Positions 42,978 to 52,640 are shown, counted from the stretch's first letter. The stretch is 64,000 nucleotides of DNA from Natrialba hulunbeirensis JCM 10989 (GCF_000337575.1 NZ_AOIM01000035.1:173498-237497); one strand, 5' to 3'. Notes: a model not told the origin generated them from the letters alone. Made by a program: numbers and translations.

Positions 42978-44252
42978 ATGACACTCGATCCGGTCCACTT
43001 CGACGGCATCGCGCAACTCGCCAGACGGATCGACCACGGCGCAGACGAACGCGACCGCCGCGAGTTCGCCGAAACCGTCTGGGAGTCGTTTCTCGACCCC
43101 CTCCGTCACGACGGACGGACGGTACTCGAGCCGGTCGACGAACAGGTCCGCCGGCTGGTCGACTGCGAGAACGTCGCCCTGCAGGACCGCCAGTTCCCGA
43201 CCGTCCACGGCCTCGACGCGGGGACGATCAACCCGACGACGTTCAAGAACGGCCTCGTCATCGACATCGCGCAGGCGGCGATGAGCACGACGCCGAGTGA
43301 CCTCGACCTCCATCGCTCGCGGACGACGGTGATGACGGTCCACTCGAACGACGAGACGATGACCGTCGACGAGGAGTGGGGCAAGTTCGACGAGGGCTAC
43401 AGCCACAGTCGCGCCGTGAAGATCCCGCCGCTACCCCGCTTCGCTGAGGGCGTCGTCCACGCACTCGCACTCTACCTCGCCGAGAGCAAGCACGCGCTCG
43501 CCTACGCCGAGGATGTGTCGGACCTGCTCGTCCTCGACGGACCACTCTATCCGCGGGGCCTGCTCCGCTGGGCCGACCAGCACCCCGACCTCGCGGACTT
43601 CCTGCTCGAGGACCCGCGGCCGACGACGGTACTCGAGAACTACGTCCGACTCGTCGAGTCGTTCGTCGACCGCGGCGTCCCCCTGATTGGCTTCGTCAAG
43701 AACCCCGCGACGCGGGTTATCACGCGCACGCTGAAGCGCAATCGGGACGTGGACGTCAGCGTTCCCTGGGCCGACGACAGCGCGCTGTTCACCCGTCTCC
43801 TCGAGCGCGGCGAGTTCGTCGACGACGTCGAGGGCACCCGCTGGGTGCGGGACACAGATGCACTCACGTACACGAACTGGTTCCGCTCGCGCGGCGGGGT
43901 CGACCGGCCGCTGTCGATCGAAGGCGACGCACTCGGCGTCGAGCGCCACCTCGACCGCGAGCAGTACGAGGTCACCTTCTTCGTCGTCTACGACCCGCGC
44001 GAGGACCTCATGTTCCGCGTCGAGGCTCCCTACGCGTTCACTCGCGATCCGGAGACCCGCGAGCGCCTCACGCTGCAGGTTTTGCAGGACGTGGCGGTTT
44101 CCCACGGCCCGCCGACCATCGTCGAGAAGGCCGACGAACTCGCCCGGATCAGCGCCACGGAGAAGCGTTCGCTTCGAGAGACACTCGAGTCCCAGTTCGA
44201 GACGTCACAGCGCCGGACGTACGACGACCATCGGTGGGAGGGGGATTTTTAA
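42978..44252 (+). CDS. nurA: NurA-family nuclease
   Basis: The 424-residue protein has the NurA catalytic blocks: an Asp in VHGLDAGTINPTTF (Asp80), a second in DLLVLDGPLYPRG (about 187) and VGFVKNP-type sequence (PLIGFVKNPATRVI). NurA is a 5'-3' exo/endonuclease that resects DNA ends with the HerA translocase. HerA is encoded about 8.5 kb downstream on the same strand rather than next to it. ATG at 42978 fits the family; 42885 would add 31 weakly conserved residues. A TTTTTGC-like element lies about 30 bases upstream. Confidence 0.85.
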   Translation: MTLDPVHFDGIAQLARRIDHGADERDRREFAETVWESFLDPLRHDGRTVLEPVDEQVRRLVDCENVALQDRQFPTVHGLDAGTINPTTFKNGLVIDIAQAAMSTTPSDLDLHRSRTTVMTVHSNDETMTVDEEWGKFDEGYSHSRAVKIPPLPRFAEGVVHALALYLAESKHALAYAEDVSDLLVLDGPLYPRGLLRWADQHPDLADFLLEDPRPTTVLENYVRLVESFVDRGVPLIGFVKNPATRVITRTLKRNRDVDVSVPWADDSALFTRLLERGEFVDDVEGTRWVRDTDALTYTNWFRSRGGVDRPLSIEGDALGVERHLDREQYEVTFFVVYDPREDLMFRVEAPYAFTRDPETRERLTLQVLQDVAVSHGPPTIVEKADELARISATEKRSLRETLESQFETSQRRTYDDHRWEGDF

Positions 44253-44306
44253 CACAGGGAATACTCAAACAACAAGACTTTATGGGTAATTCGGATAACA
44301 TCTGGT

Positions 44307-44852
44307 ATGCCCTCCCGTCGCGCTGTCCTCCGTTGTAGCCTTGGAACCGTCCTCGCAAGCACGGTTGCTGGTTGTTCGGCCGTGAACGAGACGAGTGAAC
44401 CCGAGAGCAAGTCGTATATCGAACTGGCTGACTACCCGGTGTTAGTCGACTCATTGACGGACGAGCGTCGGCCGATTGATGCCTACGTATTTCTGAACGA
44501 CGAACTGGTTGCTGACGAACGCGAACGTGACCACGAGGTGTTTCGCTGGGGCGACCTCACCGAGGTCGCCACAGCGCGACTGCAAGAGAGTATCGATAGC
44601 GGAGAGGATCTACTGGTAGTTCAAACGCGAGTATCGTTTGATCCGGACGCGACGACTGGGCTACCTATCGTTGTCGAGTTCGAGGACGATCACACTGCAG
44701 TCCGGCCCCGGTACGACGAAGCCGGTCGCTCGGAGTGGCAGGGGCCGGAGAGTTGGGAGACAGAGACTGGCTCTGTCATGATTCGTAGCTATGAGTCGAT
44801 TCCCGAGGACGCGGCCGAGCGAGTACGGGTATCGTTCGATATTCGCCAGTAG
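44307..44852 (+). CDS. Tat-exported lipoprotein, 181 aa
   Basis: SRRAVLRCSLGTVLASTVAGC is a Tat signal with lipobox (Cys23). The mature part is beta-rich (YIELADYPVLVDSLTDERRPIDAYVFLNDEL, DLLVVQTRVSFDPDA, VRVSFDIR). It should be anchored outside the membrane. No family is recognised. It lies 54 bases after nurA, but a promoter-like TATGGGTAA near 44280 suggests separate transcription. Confidence 0.78.
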   Translation: MPSRRAVLRCSLGTVLASTVAGCSAVNETSEPESKSYIELADYPVLVDSLTDERRPIDAYVFLNDELVADERERDHEVFRWGDLTEVATARLQESIDSGEDLLVVQTRVSFDPDATTGLPIVVEFEDDHTAVRPRYDEAGRSEWQGPESWETETGSVMIRSYESIPEDAAERVRVSFDIRQ

Positions 44853-44953
44853 TGTCGTTCTGTGTCGCCGTCTCTGCCATTGCTATCGTCTCTGACCCCA
44901 GTCGCAACGACTACTATAGTGTGATTTGATACACAGTGAGATCCGACCGTCCG

Positions 44954-45601
44954 TCACGCTTCGTCGAAGCTCTTCAGCAGGTCCGAGACGGTCTCTTTGT
45001 ATTTCGGGACGATGTGTCGCCGGTAGACGATCAGAAGCGAGACGGTCGCGACCGTTCCCGCTCCCAGACCAAGGAGCGTCTGGTCGACGAGAACGCCACC
45101 ACTCGCGATCAGGACGCCCGTGACGGTCGCGTAGACGATGACGAGAACGTCCGGAATATCGACACCCTTGTCGATACGAAAGTCCGTGATATCGTCGGTG
45201 CGTCTGCGACTGGCCGAGAGTTCGAAGTCGTGCTTCGCGATGAGTTCGGTCGTCAGGAAGAAATCGAGAAACGGAACCCGAAGCAGGTAGACGATGAAGA
45301 ACCCGAGTATAGACATGACGACACCGAAGAACGCGGCGCCGAGTTTTGCTTCGAGCGGGATACTCGAGCCGAGCACCGTGAACACGGCAGTAATGATGAG
45401 CGCCCAGATTCGCGTGTACGCCCACATCTCCTCTTCGACGTGTCGAACGTGGTTCCAGTACTGGTCATAGACGATTTCGGCCGGTCGGCGCTGCTCGTAG
45501 GCGACGTTTCCTCGTTGGCCCGCACCGAACGTGGCCGTCGTCCCCTCGCGGTCGCTCTTCGACCGGGCGGGCTCCGACGGCGCTGATTCGTCCGATTTCA
45601 T
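44954..45601 (-). CDS. four-helix membrane protein coupled to epimerase gene
   Basis: Its ATG (45599-45601) overlaps the TGA stop of the epimerase gene (45598-45600) in an ATGA arrangement, so translation is probably coupled. The 215-residue protein has an acidic N-terminus, two membrane helices (IWALIITAVFTVLGSSI, LGAAFFGVVMSILGFFIVYLL), a cytosolic loop and two further helices (VLVIVYATVTGVLIASG, GLGAGTVATVSLLIVY). The family is not recognised, and no substrate is suggested. Confidence 0.75.
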   Translation of the reverse strand: MKSDESAPSEPARSKSDREGTTATFGAGQRGNVAYEQRRPAEIVYDQYWNHVRHVEEEMWAYTRIWALIITAVFTVLGSSIPLEAKLGAAFFGVVMSILGFFIVYLLRVPFLDFFLTTELIAKHDFELSASRRRTDDITDFRIDKGVDIPDVLVIVYATVTGVLIASGGVLVDQTLLGLGAGTVATVSLLIVYRRHIVPKYKETVSDLLKSFDEA

Positions 45602-46449
45602 GTTGGTGGCCCCGTCCATTCGTCGGCGCTATCGAGCGGTTCGTAGCCGATTGCGTCTCGAGCGTGCTCGATATCGAACCATCGCCGTGAGTTGTCACTC
45701 ACACCGTAGAACGTGTCGTACCCCGGCTCAGTCGAGCGCAGACAGCAGTCAACCAGTTGTGCGAGATCACGGCGCGAGTGCCACATCGCGTTCTGTCGAG
45801 CGACGCGGCGGCGGTAGGCCTCGCTGTCGCGTTCCCACTGCCCCTCGTCGACACCTCGTTCCGCGGGGCCGTAGGGGTGGTCGTACGCCGGCGGATGCAC
45901 GCTACAGATCCGAAGCGCGTGAAGGTAGTCGATCGGCCCCTCGCGTTCGACGTAATACCGCCCCAACCCCTCGCCGAAAACCTTCGAACAGCCGTAATCC
46001 GAATCCGGCCGCACCGGATCGGTGTGATCGAGTCGGAAATCGACGTCGTCACCGTACAACTCCGGCTCGTACTCGCGTTCGTACATCCCCATCACGTGGT
46101 TCGTCGACGCGAAAATTACCCGCTCGACGCCCGCCTCGTGGGCCGCCCGATACACGTTGTGCGTGCCAATAATGTTGCTCTCGAGTACGTCCGCCCACGG
46201 ATCGTCGACGCGAGGCGCCGCCGCGAGATGCACGACGGCGTCCTGTCCGTCGAACGCTGGTCGGATCGACTCGTAGTCCGCGACGTCGGCGACGACGACA
46301 TCGCTCTCGGCATCGATTTCTGCGTCCATCTCGAGTGCAGGATCGGGTTTCGCGTCCAGATCGAGATAGGTGAACGTATGCTCGGAGCCGATGTGTTCGA
46401 TGACGGCGGTTCCGACGCGTCCGAAGGCCCCCGTGAGTAACACCCGCAT
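45598..46449 (-). CDS. NAD-dependent epimerase/dehydratase, Azf-like
   Basis: LLTGAFGRVGTAVI at the N-terminus (residues 4-17) binds NAD(P). The catalytic Tyr/Lys are in SDYGCSKVFGEGL. The C-terminal half has blocks shared with Azf (GVSDNSRRWFDIEHARDAIGYEP) and FASTNHVMGMYE. It is thus a distant paralogue of the azf gene at 29393, perhaps acting on another sugar or sugar acid. ATG at 46449 is chosen because the fold starts there. It is the first gene of a two-gene overlapping unit. Confidence 0.83.
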   Translation of the reverse strand: MRVLLTGAFGRVGTAVIEHIGSEHTFTYLDLDAKPDPALEMDAEIDAESDVVVADVADYESIRPAFDGQDAVVHLAAAPRVDDPWADVLESNIIGTHNVYRAAHEAGVERVIFASTNHVMGMYEREYEPELYGDDVDFRLDHTDPVRPDSDYGCSKVFGEGLGRYYVEREGPIDYLHALRICSVHPPAYDHPYGPAERGVDEGQWERDSEAYRRRVARQNAMWHSRRDLAQLVDCCLRSTEPGYDTFYGVSDNSRRWFDIEHARDAIGYEPLDSADEWTGPPT

Positions 46450-46635
46450 CGTCTCCGTGCTACACAGAGGGAACATATCAAGCTACTTGCCGATGTCTCG
46501 GACGGGTGCGTGTGGATGAGCACACTGTCTGTCCCGTTCGTTGGTGACTCCGTTCGCAACGACTACCGTACTATAGTTTGACACACATAGTGCAAATTGT
46601 AAACGTATTTGTGTCTGTTATCACCGTTTGTTGGC

Positions 46636-48909
46636 ATGGCTCGGGATTCCGGGATGCGGGAGAACGACAGTACACAGGACGACCACGCTGGCAGCACAGC
46701 CAGTCGCCGACGGTTCCTCGGGACCACTGCCGGCATTTCCGCCGGTGCGTTGTTGCCGGCGGCCGCGACCGGCGCGGCCGAGACTGGTGCCGACGTCGGA
46801 ACTGCGGCGGACGCCGACGACACCGTTACGCTCGTCCACGACACGCACTTCCACGGGCGCTTCTTCGACGCCGAGGAGGACGACCTGAACCTCGCACGGT
46901 ACTACACCGTGGTCGAGGACGTGCTGGCGGACCACGAGAACTCGCTGTTCGTCGGCAACGGCGACGACCTCGCGCCGTCCATGCTCGGACTCGAGTACGA
47001 GGGCGAGCACATGATCGAGGCGATGAACGAGATGGACATCGACGTCGTCGGCGTCGGTAACCACGAGTACGACTTCGGGGCCGAGGTCGCAACCGAGCGC
47101 TTCGAGGAGAGTGAGTTCCCGTGGGTCGTCGCCAACTTGCTCGACGAGAACGGCGACGCCGTTCCCGGCACCGAGCGCTGGAAGACGTTCGAGGCGGGCG
47201 ATCTGACGGTTGGTATCTTCGGCCTCGTCTCGCGGAACTTCCACTCGCTGACGGACTACCCACAGGAGTGGCAGGTGCTCGACTACGTCGAGGGCTCCCA
47301 GGAGGCGGTCGACGCGCTCCGCGAGGAGGGCGCAGACGTGGTCGTGCTCGCCTCACACGTCTCGACCGGGATCCACTACACGCTCGCCGAGGCCGTCGAG
47401 GGGCTGGACGCTATCGTCGGCTCGCACTCCGGCGTCGTCTTCGACGAACCCGAACTCGTCGGCGACACGGTGATCTCCGAGTTCGGCGACGAGTTCGACC
47501 ACGTCGGCGCGATCACGCTCGACGCTGACGGTACTCTGGTGGACTGGGAGCGGACCGACCTCCTGTTGCCCGAGTGGGAGCCCGAACCGGCCGTCGAGGA
47601 GTACGACGAAATCTCCGTCCGCTACACCGACGAGGTCGAGGAAGACGAGACAATCGCCGACATCGCCGAGTCGTGGTCGGCCGAACTCGAGGCCGAACTC
47701 GGCCAGACGGCCTTCGAGAGCGAGGTCGAACTCGACGCGACGTTCGACAACTACGCTGTTGAGACCAACTGGGGGAACCTGATGACCGACACGATGCGCT
47801 CGGTCGGCGAGATCGGCGATATCGAGGTCGACATCGCCGCCCAGAACGCGGGCGGAATTCGTGGTGACTCGACCCACGGTCCCGGCGAGATTCCCGGCAC
47901 CGCCGTGATGGATATCCTTCCGTTCCCGAACGAAATCGAGGTCGTCGAAGTCACCGGCGAGCAGGTCCGTGACTACCTCGAATCTGAAGTCCGTTCGCAC
48001 CCGGCCGACCAGTTCGGTGCCCAGCCCGCGATTCAGGTTTCGGGCGTCTCCTACGAGTGGTCCGGTCACGCTGACGAGGTCTGGGTCGACAACGTCTTCG
48101 TCGGCGGCGAACCGATTGACGAGGACGCGACCTACTACCTCGCGCACAACGACTACTCGATCGGCAACTCGGACATCCTCTCTGCGGGCGAGATCGTACT
48201 CGAGTCCGGTCAGTTCCAGGGGCCGTATATTCTGGACCAACTCGAGGAGAAAGACACCGTCGCGCCGGAACGCGAGAACCGGATGCTTCGAGTGGACGAG
48301 GAAGTGGATGAGGCGACCGTCGCTCACGACGGTGGGACGGTGACGCTGACGATCGACGTGCCGCCGGGTGCTGCTGAGATCGCCGAGGAGTCGTTCCGTG
48401 CGGTCATCCGAACGGGTGATGACCTTCCGGCGACGGATGCGAGTTCCGATGGCGAGACGGTCGACGTGACGTTCGACGCGGACGAACTGACGGCTCTCGC
48501 AGAACAGGTCGACGACCCGGTGGTTCGCCTGTTCGGCGAGTACGAACCGGACCAGGACGCCTGGGACTACGAGTTCGAGGTGCCGACGTCCGACGGTTAC
48601 GACCGGTTCAAGCTCAAGGCGGACGTGAGCGCGGACGCGGTGCTCGGCGAGGAGTCTGACGGTGACGGTGCAGCGGATGAGGGAGCGGATGCAGATGAGG
48701 ATGAGGATGCGGACGCAGGCGAAGACGACGGCGATGCGGATGCGAACGCGGATGATGACGAAACCGACGGCGGAGACGACGGGCTCCCCGGCTTCGGTCC
48801 GCTCGCTGCACTCGGTGGCGGCGCCGCGGGGACGTACCTCTACGCACGCCACCACTCCGGCGACGACACGGGGTCGGGGCGAGTGGGTGACGACGGTCCG
48901 GACGCGTAA
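46636..48909 (+). CDS. secreted 5'-nucleotidase/2',3'-cyclic phosphodiesterase, PGF-CTERM
   Basis: SRRRFLGTTAGISAGALLP is a Tat signal. Residues about 65-310 form a metallophosphatase (DTHFHGRFF, GNGDDLAPS, GVGNHEYDFG, SHVSTG), and about 350-560 the 5'-nucleotidase C-terminal domain (NAGGIRGD, TYYLAHNDYS). An Asp/Glu-rich stalk follows, then PGFGPLAALGGGAAGTYLYARHH, a PGF-CTERM anchor of the kind processed by archaeosortase ArtA. The enzyme would release phosphate and nucleosides outside the cell. The first metal motif is DTHFHG rather than the commoner DxHG, a small variation. Start at 46636 fits the signal. Confidence 0.88.
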   Translation: MARDSGMRENDSTQDDHAGSTASRRRFLGTTAGISAGALLPAAATGAAETGADVGTAADADDTVTLVHDTHFHGRFFDAEEDDLNLARYYTVVEDVLADHENSLFVGNGDDLAPSMLGLEYEGEHMIEAMNEMDIDVVGVGNHEYDFGAEVATERFEESEFPWVVANLLDENGDAVPGTERWKTFEAGDLTVGIFGLVSRNFHSLTDYPQEWQVLDYVEGSQEAVDALREEGADVVVLASHVSTGIHYTLAEAVEGLDAIVGSHSGVVFDEPELVGDTVISEFGDEFDHVGAITLDADGTLVDWERTDLLLPEWEPEPAVEEYDEISVRYTDEVEEDETIADIAESWSAELEAELGQTAFESEVELDATFDNYAVETNWGNLMTDTMRSVGEIGDIEVDIAAQNAGGIRGDSTHGPGEIPGTAVMDILPFPNEIEVVEVTGEQVRDYLESEVRSHPADQFGAQPAIQVSGVSYEWSGHADEVWVDNVFVGGEPIDEDATYYLAHNDYSIGNSDILSAGEIVLESGQFQGPYILDQLEEKDTVAPERENRMLRVDEEVDEATVAHDGGTVTLTIDVPPGAAEIAEESFRAVIRTGDDLPATDASSDGETVDVTFDADELTALAEQVDDPVVRLFGEYEPDQDAWDYEFEVPTSDGYDRFKLKADVSADAVLGEESDGDGAADEGADADEDEDADAGEDDGDADANADDDETDGGDDGLPGFGPLAALGGGAAGTYLYARHHSGDDTGSGRVGDDGPDA

Positions 48910-49010
48910 TCGACCGGCGTGAGTCACCACTGCTGACCGTTCACGAACGGTTCAGCCGGTTCACTGCGCTTCTCGCAGTGGCCCAATCACCACTTACCCA
49001 GTATTTGCCT

Positions 49011-49916
49011 ATGACACGCCCTGGATCCGATCCCACGAAGACCAACGGAACTACAGCCGCCCGCAGTACATCCCTCGCAGTCGCCATCGTCGGCGTACTC
49101 GCCGCGCTCCTCGTACTCGCCATGATCGGAACGTTCGCCGCGGGAACAGCCCTCGTCGGCCCCGCTGTGGCCGGCGATCAGTATGCGACCCTCACGCCGA
49201 CACCGTACACCGTCGACGCCGAACCCGGCGAGAAGTTCACCGTTGAGGTCCTTCTCTACACCGAAGGCGGCCACGACGGCGAGGGCGTCAGCGAGGTCGA
49301 ACTCGTCGCACAGTACCATCCGGACGTACTCGAGATCACTGACATCGAGCGCGGGCCGTGGCTCGAGCAGGGTGAGGAGGCAACGATCGAGTCCGAACAG
49401 GTGCTTGCACACGAGGCTGGAACCGCCATTTTCGACCAGTGGCGTGAGCCGGCTGGCGACGGGGCGACGGGTCACGGTGAGCTCGTCACGATGACTGTGG
49501 CGGTCCCAGCGGATGCACCCGACGTCGAGACGGCGATTTCGTTCGATGAGACGAGGATCGACCTGATCCGTGACTGGCCGCTCCCACTGGATGCAGATGC
49601 TGTCGAGGTGACGGTCGGCGATGGCGATGGTGCCGGCGATGCCGACGATACCGACAGCGAGAACGCAATTGCGCCGTTCGACCACCCAGATCCGGCGGAG
49701 ATCGACACCGAGTCAGCTGACTCGTCGGTGGACGCCGACGCAACCGGTGAGAACGACGCTGACGAGCACACTGTTGATACCGAGACAGACGACCAGCCGA
49801 ACGACGACGCGACTACAGCGACAGACTCAGTCCCTGGCTTTTCTGGCCTGCTGACCGGTCTGCTTCTGGTTGGCGGTGTACTCGTACGTGCACTCACCCG
49901 CCGTCACACCGTGTGA
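49011..49916 (+). CDS. cohesin-like surface protein with PGF-CTERM-type anchor
   Basis: One N-terminal hydrophobic signal (SLAVAIVGVLAALLVLAMIGTFAAG) precedes a cohesin-like beta-sandwich (about 60-205): YTVDAEPGEKFTVEVLLYTEGGHDGE, then YHPDVLEITDIERGPWLEQG. An Asp/Glu/Thr stalk (about 205-270) leads to DSVPGFSGLLTGLLLVGGVLVRAL, a PGF-CTERM-like anchor. The domain and even the DNA are closely shared with the gene at 51804. Haloarchaeal cohesin-type proteins sit on the cell surface; dockerin partners are not in view. TATA-like TATTTG is very near the ATG, so the true start is uncertain. Confidence 0.78.
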   Translation: MTRPGSDPTKTNGTTAARSTSLAVAIVGVLAALLVLAMIGTFAAGTALVGPAVAGDQYATLTPTPYTVDAEPGEKFTVEVLLYTEGGHDGEGVSEVELVAQYHPDVLEITDIERGPWLEQGEEATIESEQVLAHEAGTAIFDQWREPAGDGATGHGELVTMTVAVPADAPDVETAISFDETRIDLIRDWPLPLDADAVEVTVGDGDGAGDADDTDSENAIAPFDHPDPAEIDTESADSSVDADATGENDADEHTVDTETDDQPNDDATTATDSVPGFSGLLTGLLLVGGVLVRALTRRHTV

Positions 49917-50020
49917 CGCCAGCGGTTTCCAACACTCGTCACTGGCTGTGAGTACACTCCACACTCCTTACTCTCTGTCTTGCACCGCAAGCGCCAACCA
50001 GACTCCGGCAAATACAGATC

Positions 50021-50365
50021 CTACGGGTCCGTCTCCAACTCCGCCTTTTCGACCTCGAACTCGACGCTTGTCGGATCGACACCGATCCGTGCGAACTGCG
50101 TCCGAACGTGTTCCTTGGCGGCGTCGACCGCCTGCTCGCGCGTATCGAACCCACGCGGCATCGGCGACTCGAAGGCGAGGTTGACCTCACGGCCGTCGAC
50201 CAACTGAATCGAGCCGCCGCTGTCGACCTCGTAGAACTCGTCACAGACCCAGACGTACGCGGCGGCCTCGTTCGGCGCACCTTTGAACGTCGGCGCCTGC
50301 TCGCCCCGTTCGTACAGCGTCCCCGTCAGCTCGGTCCCACCTGCACGACCGCGTACCATGAGCAT
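50021..50365 (-). CDS. DUF7113-like haloarchaeal protein
   Basis: The 114-residue protein begins MLMVRGRAGGTELTGTLYERG and contains NEAAAYVWVCDEFYEVDSGGSIQLVDG, blocks I associate with a small conserved Halobacteria family (DUF7113). ATG at 50365 matches that start; the frame upstream (to 50434) is not family-like. Function unknown. It lies on the strand opposite to the cohesin-like genes. Confidence 0.72.
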   Translation of the reverse strand: MLMVRGRAGGTELTGTLYERGEQAPTFKGAPNEAAAYVWVCDEFYEVDSGGSIQLVDGREVNLAFESPMPRGFDTREQAVDAAKEHVRTQFARIGVDPTSVEFEVEKAELETDP

Positions 50366-50883
50366 ACGTTCACTACGGGTCCCCGATGCAAAAGCTTCCT
50401 GCACGGTTTCGCGGGCAGAGACAACGTCTGTCACGGTGTCTCCCGATCGATTACCGGTTCATCTCATCCGCTCCTGTTCAGCCGCACTGGTTGATGCCTT
50501 GTTGTGCTCGCTGTCGCGGTCGAGCGCTCGCTACACTTGCTTCACTTTCCGCACCTGTCGTGCTTGCTCACTTGCTGCGCTTGCTGCACTCGCCGTACTC
50601 GAGTGCAGACCGTTTACCCCGGCTGAACTGTCGCATCGAACCTGGTAATCATCAACTACGATGAACGTAGCGTTGCCCCGCGAATCGGGTCACACTGCTC
50701 GCACTGGTCCGAAGGGTACACAATCAGTCAGCTATGACTGTAAATAGAGGTTATACGTCCGCTCTCTGGGTCGAATTCCGACGGCTGTTCCGGTAATGGA
50801 CGGATTCGGTGAGTAATATCATATGTGGTGCCCAAATCGTTTTGGAAATGTGCTTATCCCCCTTGCAGCGGTTGTTTCGGGTG
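50366..50883. other. gene-free stretch with T-rich short repeats
   Basis: No gene is supported. Around 50520-50600 the plus strand has GCTTGCTGCGCTTGCTGCAC-like repeats on a loose 9-12 base step. GTAAATAGAGGTTATAC (about 50741-50757) could be the promoter region for the winged-helix gene that follows. Confidence 0.45.
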
Positions 50884-51543
50884 ATGAGTTCCGACGTTCA
50901 CTTCGGCGGTACTGGGGAGCCGGATCCGTTAGCCGACGTGCCGCCTGAGCGGTACGACGTGCTCCGACACCCGCGCAGCGTCCGCATTCTCTCGCTACTC
51001 ACGGATGCGAGCGACTACACGTACACGTTGTCGGAACTAACGACCGCCCTCGTCGAACAGACCGGTGCGGACGCCTCGACCGGCCACCGCCGTCAGGAGA
51101 TTCGCATCGACCTCGTTCACCACCACCTGCCGTGTCTCGACGCACACGGCCTCGTCGACTGGTCGCCAGCCGGTGCCGAGAGCGAGACGGACGCCAACGA
51201 CGGCACCGTCACCCTCATCGAGGAGCCACCTCTCTCGCCGGCTATCCTCACACTGCTCTTCGAAACTGGGTCGGGCACCGAAGAACTCCTCCTCGACCGC
51301 CTCGTCCACCCTGTCCGCCTGGGCCTACTCGAGTACATCGAGAACGCAGACGAGTCGCTGTCGGTGGACGAACTGGCGACGGCGCTTGCGACGACGCTGT
51401 CGGTTGGTCCGACCGACGCGTACGAGGCGACGATTGAACTGCACCACAACCACCTGCCGGCGCTTGCCGAGATCGGTGCGATCGACTACGATCGTGAGGC
51501 AGGGCAGGTGTCGCCGGCGGCTGCGTCGACGGATGTGCTCTGA
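50884..51543 (+). CDS. double DUF7344-type winged-helix regulator
   Basis: The 219-residue protein has two similar winged-helix domains: residues about 20-110 (YDVLRHPRSVRILSLLTDASDYTYTLSELTTAL, VHHHLPCLDAHGLVDW) and about 135-210 (LVHPVRLGLLEYIENADESLSVDELATALAT, LHHNHLPALAEIGAIDYD). Each has the same HHxLPxLxxxGxIDW/Y recognition end. It probably binds DNA as one chain covering two sites. It sits between the two cohesin-like genes, so it may control them; this is inference. ATG at 50884 is taken as start. Confidence 0.8.
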   Translation: MSSDVHFGGTGEPDPLADVPPERYDVLRHPRSVRILSLLTDASDYTYTLSELTTALVEQTGADASTGHRRQEIRIDLVHHHLPCLDAHGLVDWSPAGAESETDANDGTVTLIEEPPLSPAILTLLFETGSGTEELLLDRLVHPVRLGLLEYIENADESLSVDELATALATTLSVGPTDAYEATIELHHNHLPALAEIGAIDYDREAGQVSPAAASTDVL

Positions 51544-51803
51544 GTCGGGCGTTCACGACGGTATGTTCGGTTGCATTGGCTCCGAGTTCTGTCTCCGTTT
51601 GGCTGGAACCGTCAGACCAGTTCGGGTGTGTACGGTACGATTGTCCCGGGCTGTACTGGCGATTGCCCAGCCGTGAAACTGCAGCGACGTTAAACGCGCC
51701 CTGCTGTACGAACTGTCCACCCATTCCGACCAGTTGCCAGCCGTCCGTCGATCAACTCCGGCCGTCGGGATTCATATGTCGACGGAGCGCGAACACCCAC
51801 CGC

Positions 51804-52640
51804 ATGTCCGGGTCCAGTTTAGCGGTTCCTCACCGCCCGCGGCTGCTTTTGCACCGCTCTCGACTCACCAGTACCAGGCCGAGTCGATCCACGGCCTCTG
51901 TCTGGGTCGTCAGTTCACTCCTGCTCGTTGTATCACTTCTCGGCATCGTCACTGCCGTCGGCCCCGCTGCCGGCGCTGATCAGGTTGCCATTCTCTCAAC
52001 TGACGAGGACGATCACTACCTCGAACCCGGTGAGTCTACCACGATCGACGTCGACCTCTTCGCGGAAGGCGGCCACGACGACGACGGCGTCGTCGCACTC
52101 GAGTTCGTCGCGGAGTACGACCCGGACGTACTCGAGATCACCGACATCGAGCGCGGCCCGTGGCTCGAACAGGGTACTGAGACGACCGTCCACGCCGAAG
52201 GGACACTGGCCCACGACGAGGGAACGGCACTCCTCGAGCAGTGGCGCGATCCGGTCGCCGGCGGCGCAACCGGTCTGGACACCGTTGCGACGGTGACCGT
52301 CACGGCCCACCCGGACGCCCCTGCCGGCGAGACTGCACTCGAGTTCGGTGAGACGGATATCGAACTGGAGAGCGAGTGGCCGGTCCCCGTGGTGGATGGG
52401 CCGACGACGGTTGTGATCGAGGACGACGAGGCAGTAAACGGGGAGAGCCAGTCCGCGGATGCGGCCGACACCGACACCACTGACGCGGGTGGCTCCGAAC
52501 GCGGCCCCGTCTCGGATGTGATGGCGGCAGTGTCCGAGGGGTACGGTTCGCTTCTCGTGACTGTGTTCATCGGTCTCTCCCTCGCGGTTCTCTGTGCCCT
52601 CGTGGTCGTCGTTGCCCGGCGCACGGGTCGGATATCGTAG
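51804..52640 (+). CDS. cohesin-like surface protein, second copy
   Basis: A long basic N-terminus leads to one hydrophobic signal (SVWVVSSLLLVVSLLGIVTAVGPAAG), then a cohesin-like sandwich similar to the protein at 49011 (ESTTIDVDLFAEGGHDDDG, EYDPDVLEITDIERGPWLEQG). The end is a plain membrane helix (YGSLLVTVFIGLSLAVLCALVVVVARRTG) without the PGF motif, so anchoring differs from its paralogue. The block around 52122-52175 is nearly identical in DNA to 49320-49373. The ATG at 51804 is the best start available but leaves an odd basic leader. The herA gene follows 61 bases on. Confidence 0.75.
   Translation: MSGSSLAVPHRPRLLLHRSRLTSTRPSRSTASVWVVSSLLLVVSLLGIVTAVGPAAGADQVAILSTDEDDHYLEPGESTTIDVDLFAEGGHDDDGVVALEFVAEYDPDVLEITDIERGPWLEQGTETTVHAEGTLAHDEGTALLEQWRDPVAGGATGLDTVATVTVTAHPDAPAGETALEFGETDIELESEWPVPVVDGPTTVVIEDDEAVNGESQSADAADTDTTDAGGSERGPVSDVMAAVSEGYGSLLVTVFIGLSLAVLCALVVVVARRTGRIS

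Noticed and set aside
47353-48930. 525-codon frame antisense to the 5'-nucleotidase
   Set aside because: The sense strand encodes all nucleotidase motifs and a PGF-CTERM end; the antisense frame is a composition artefact.
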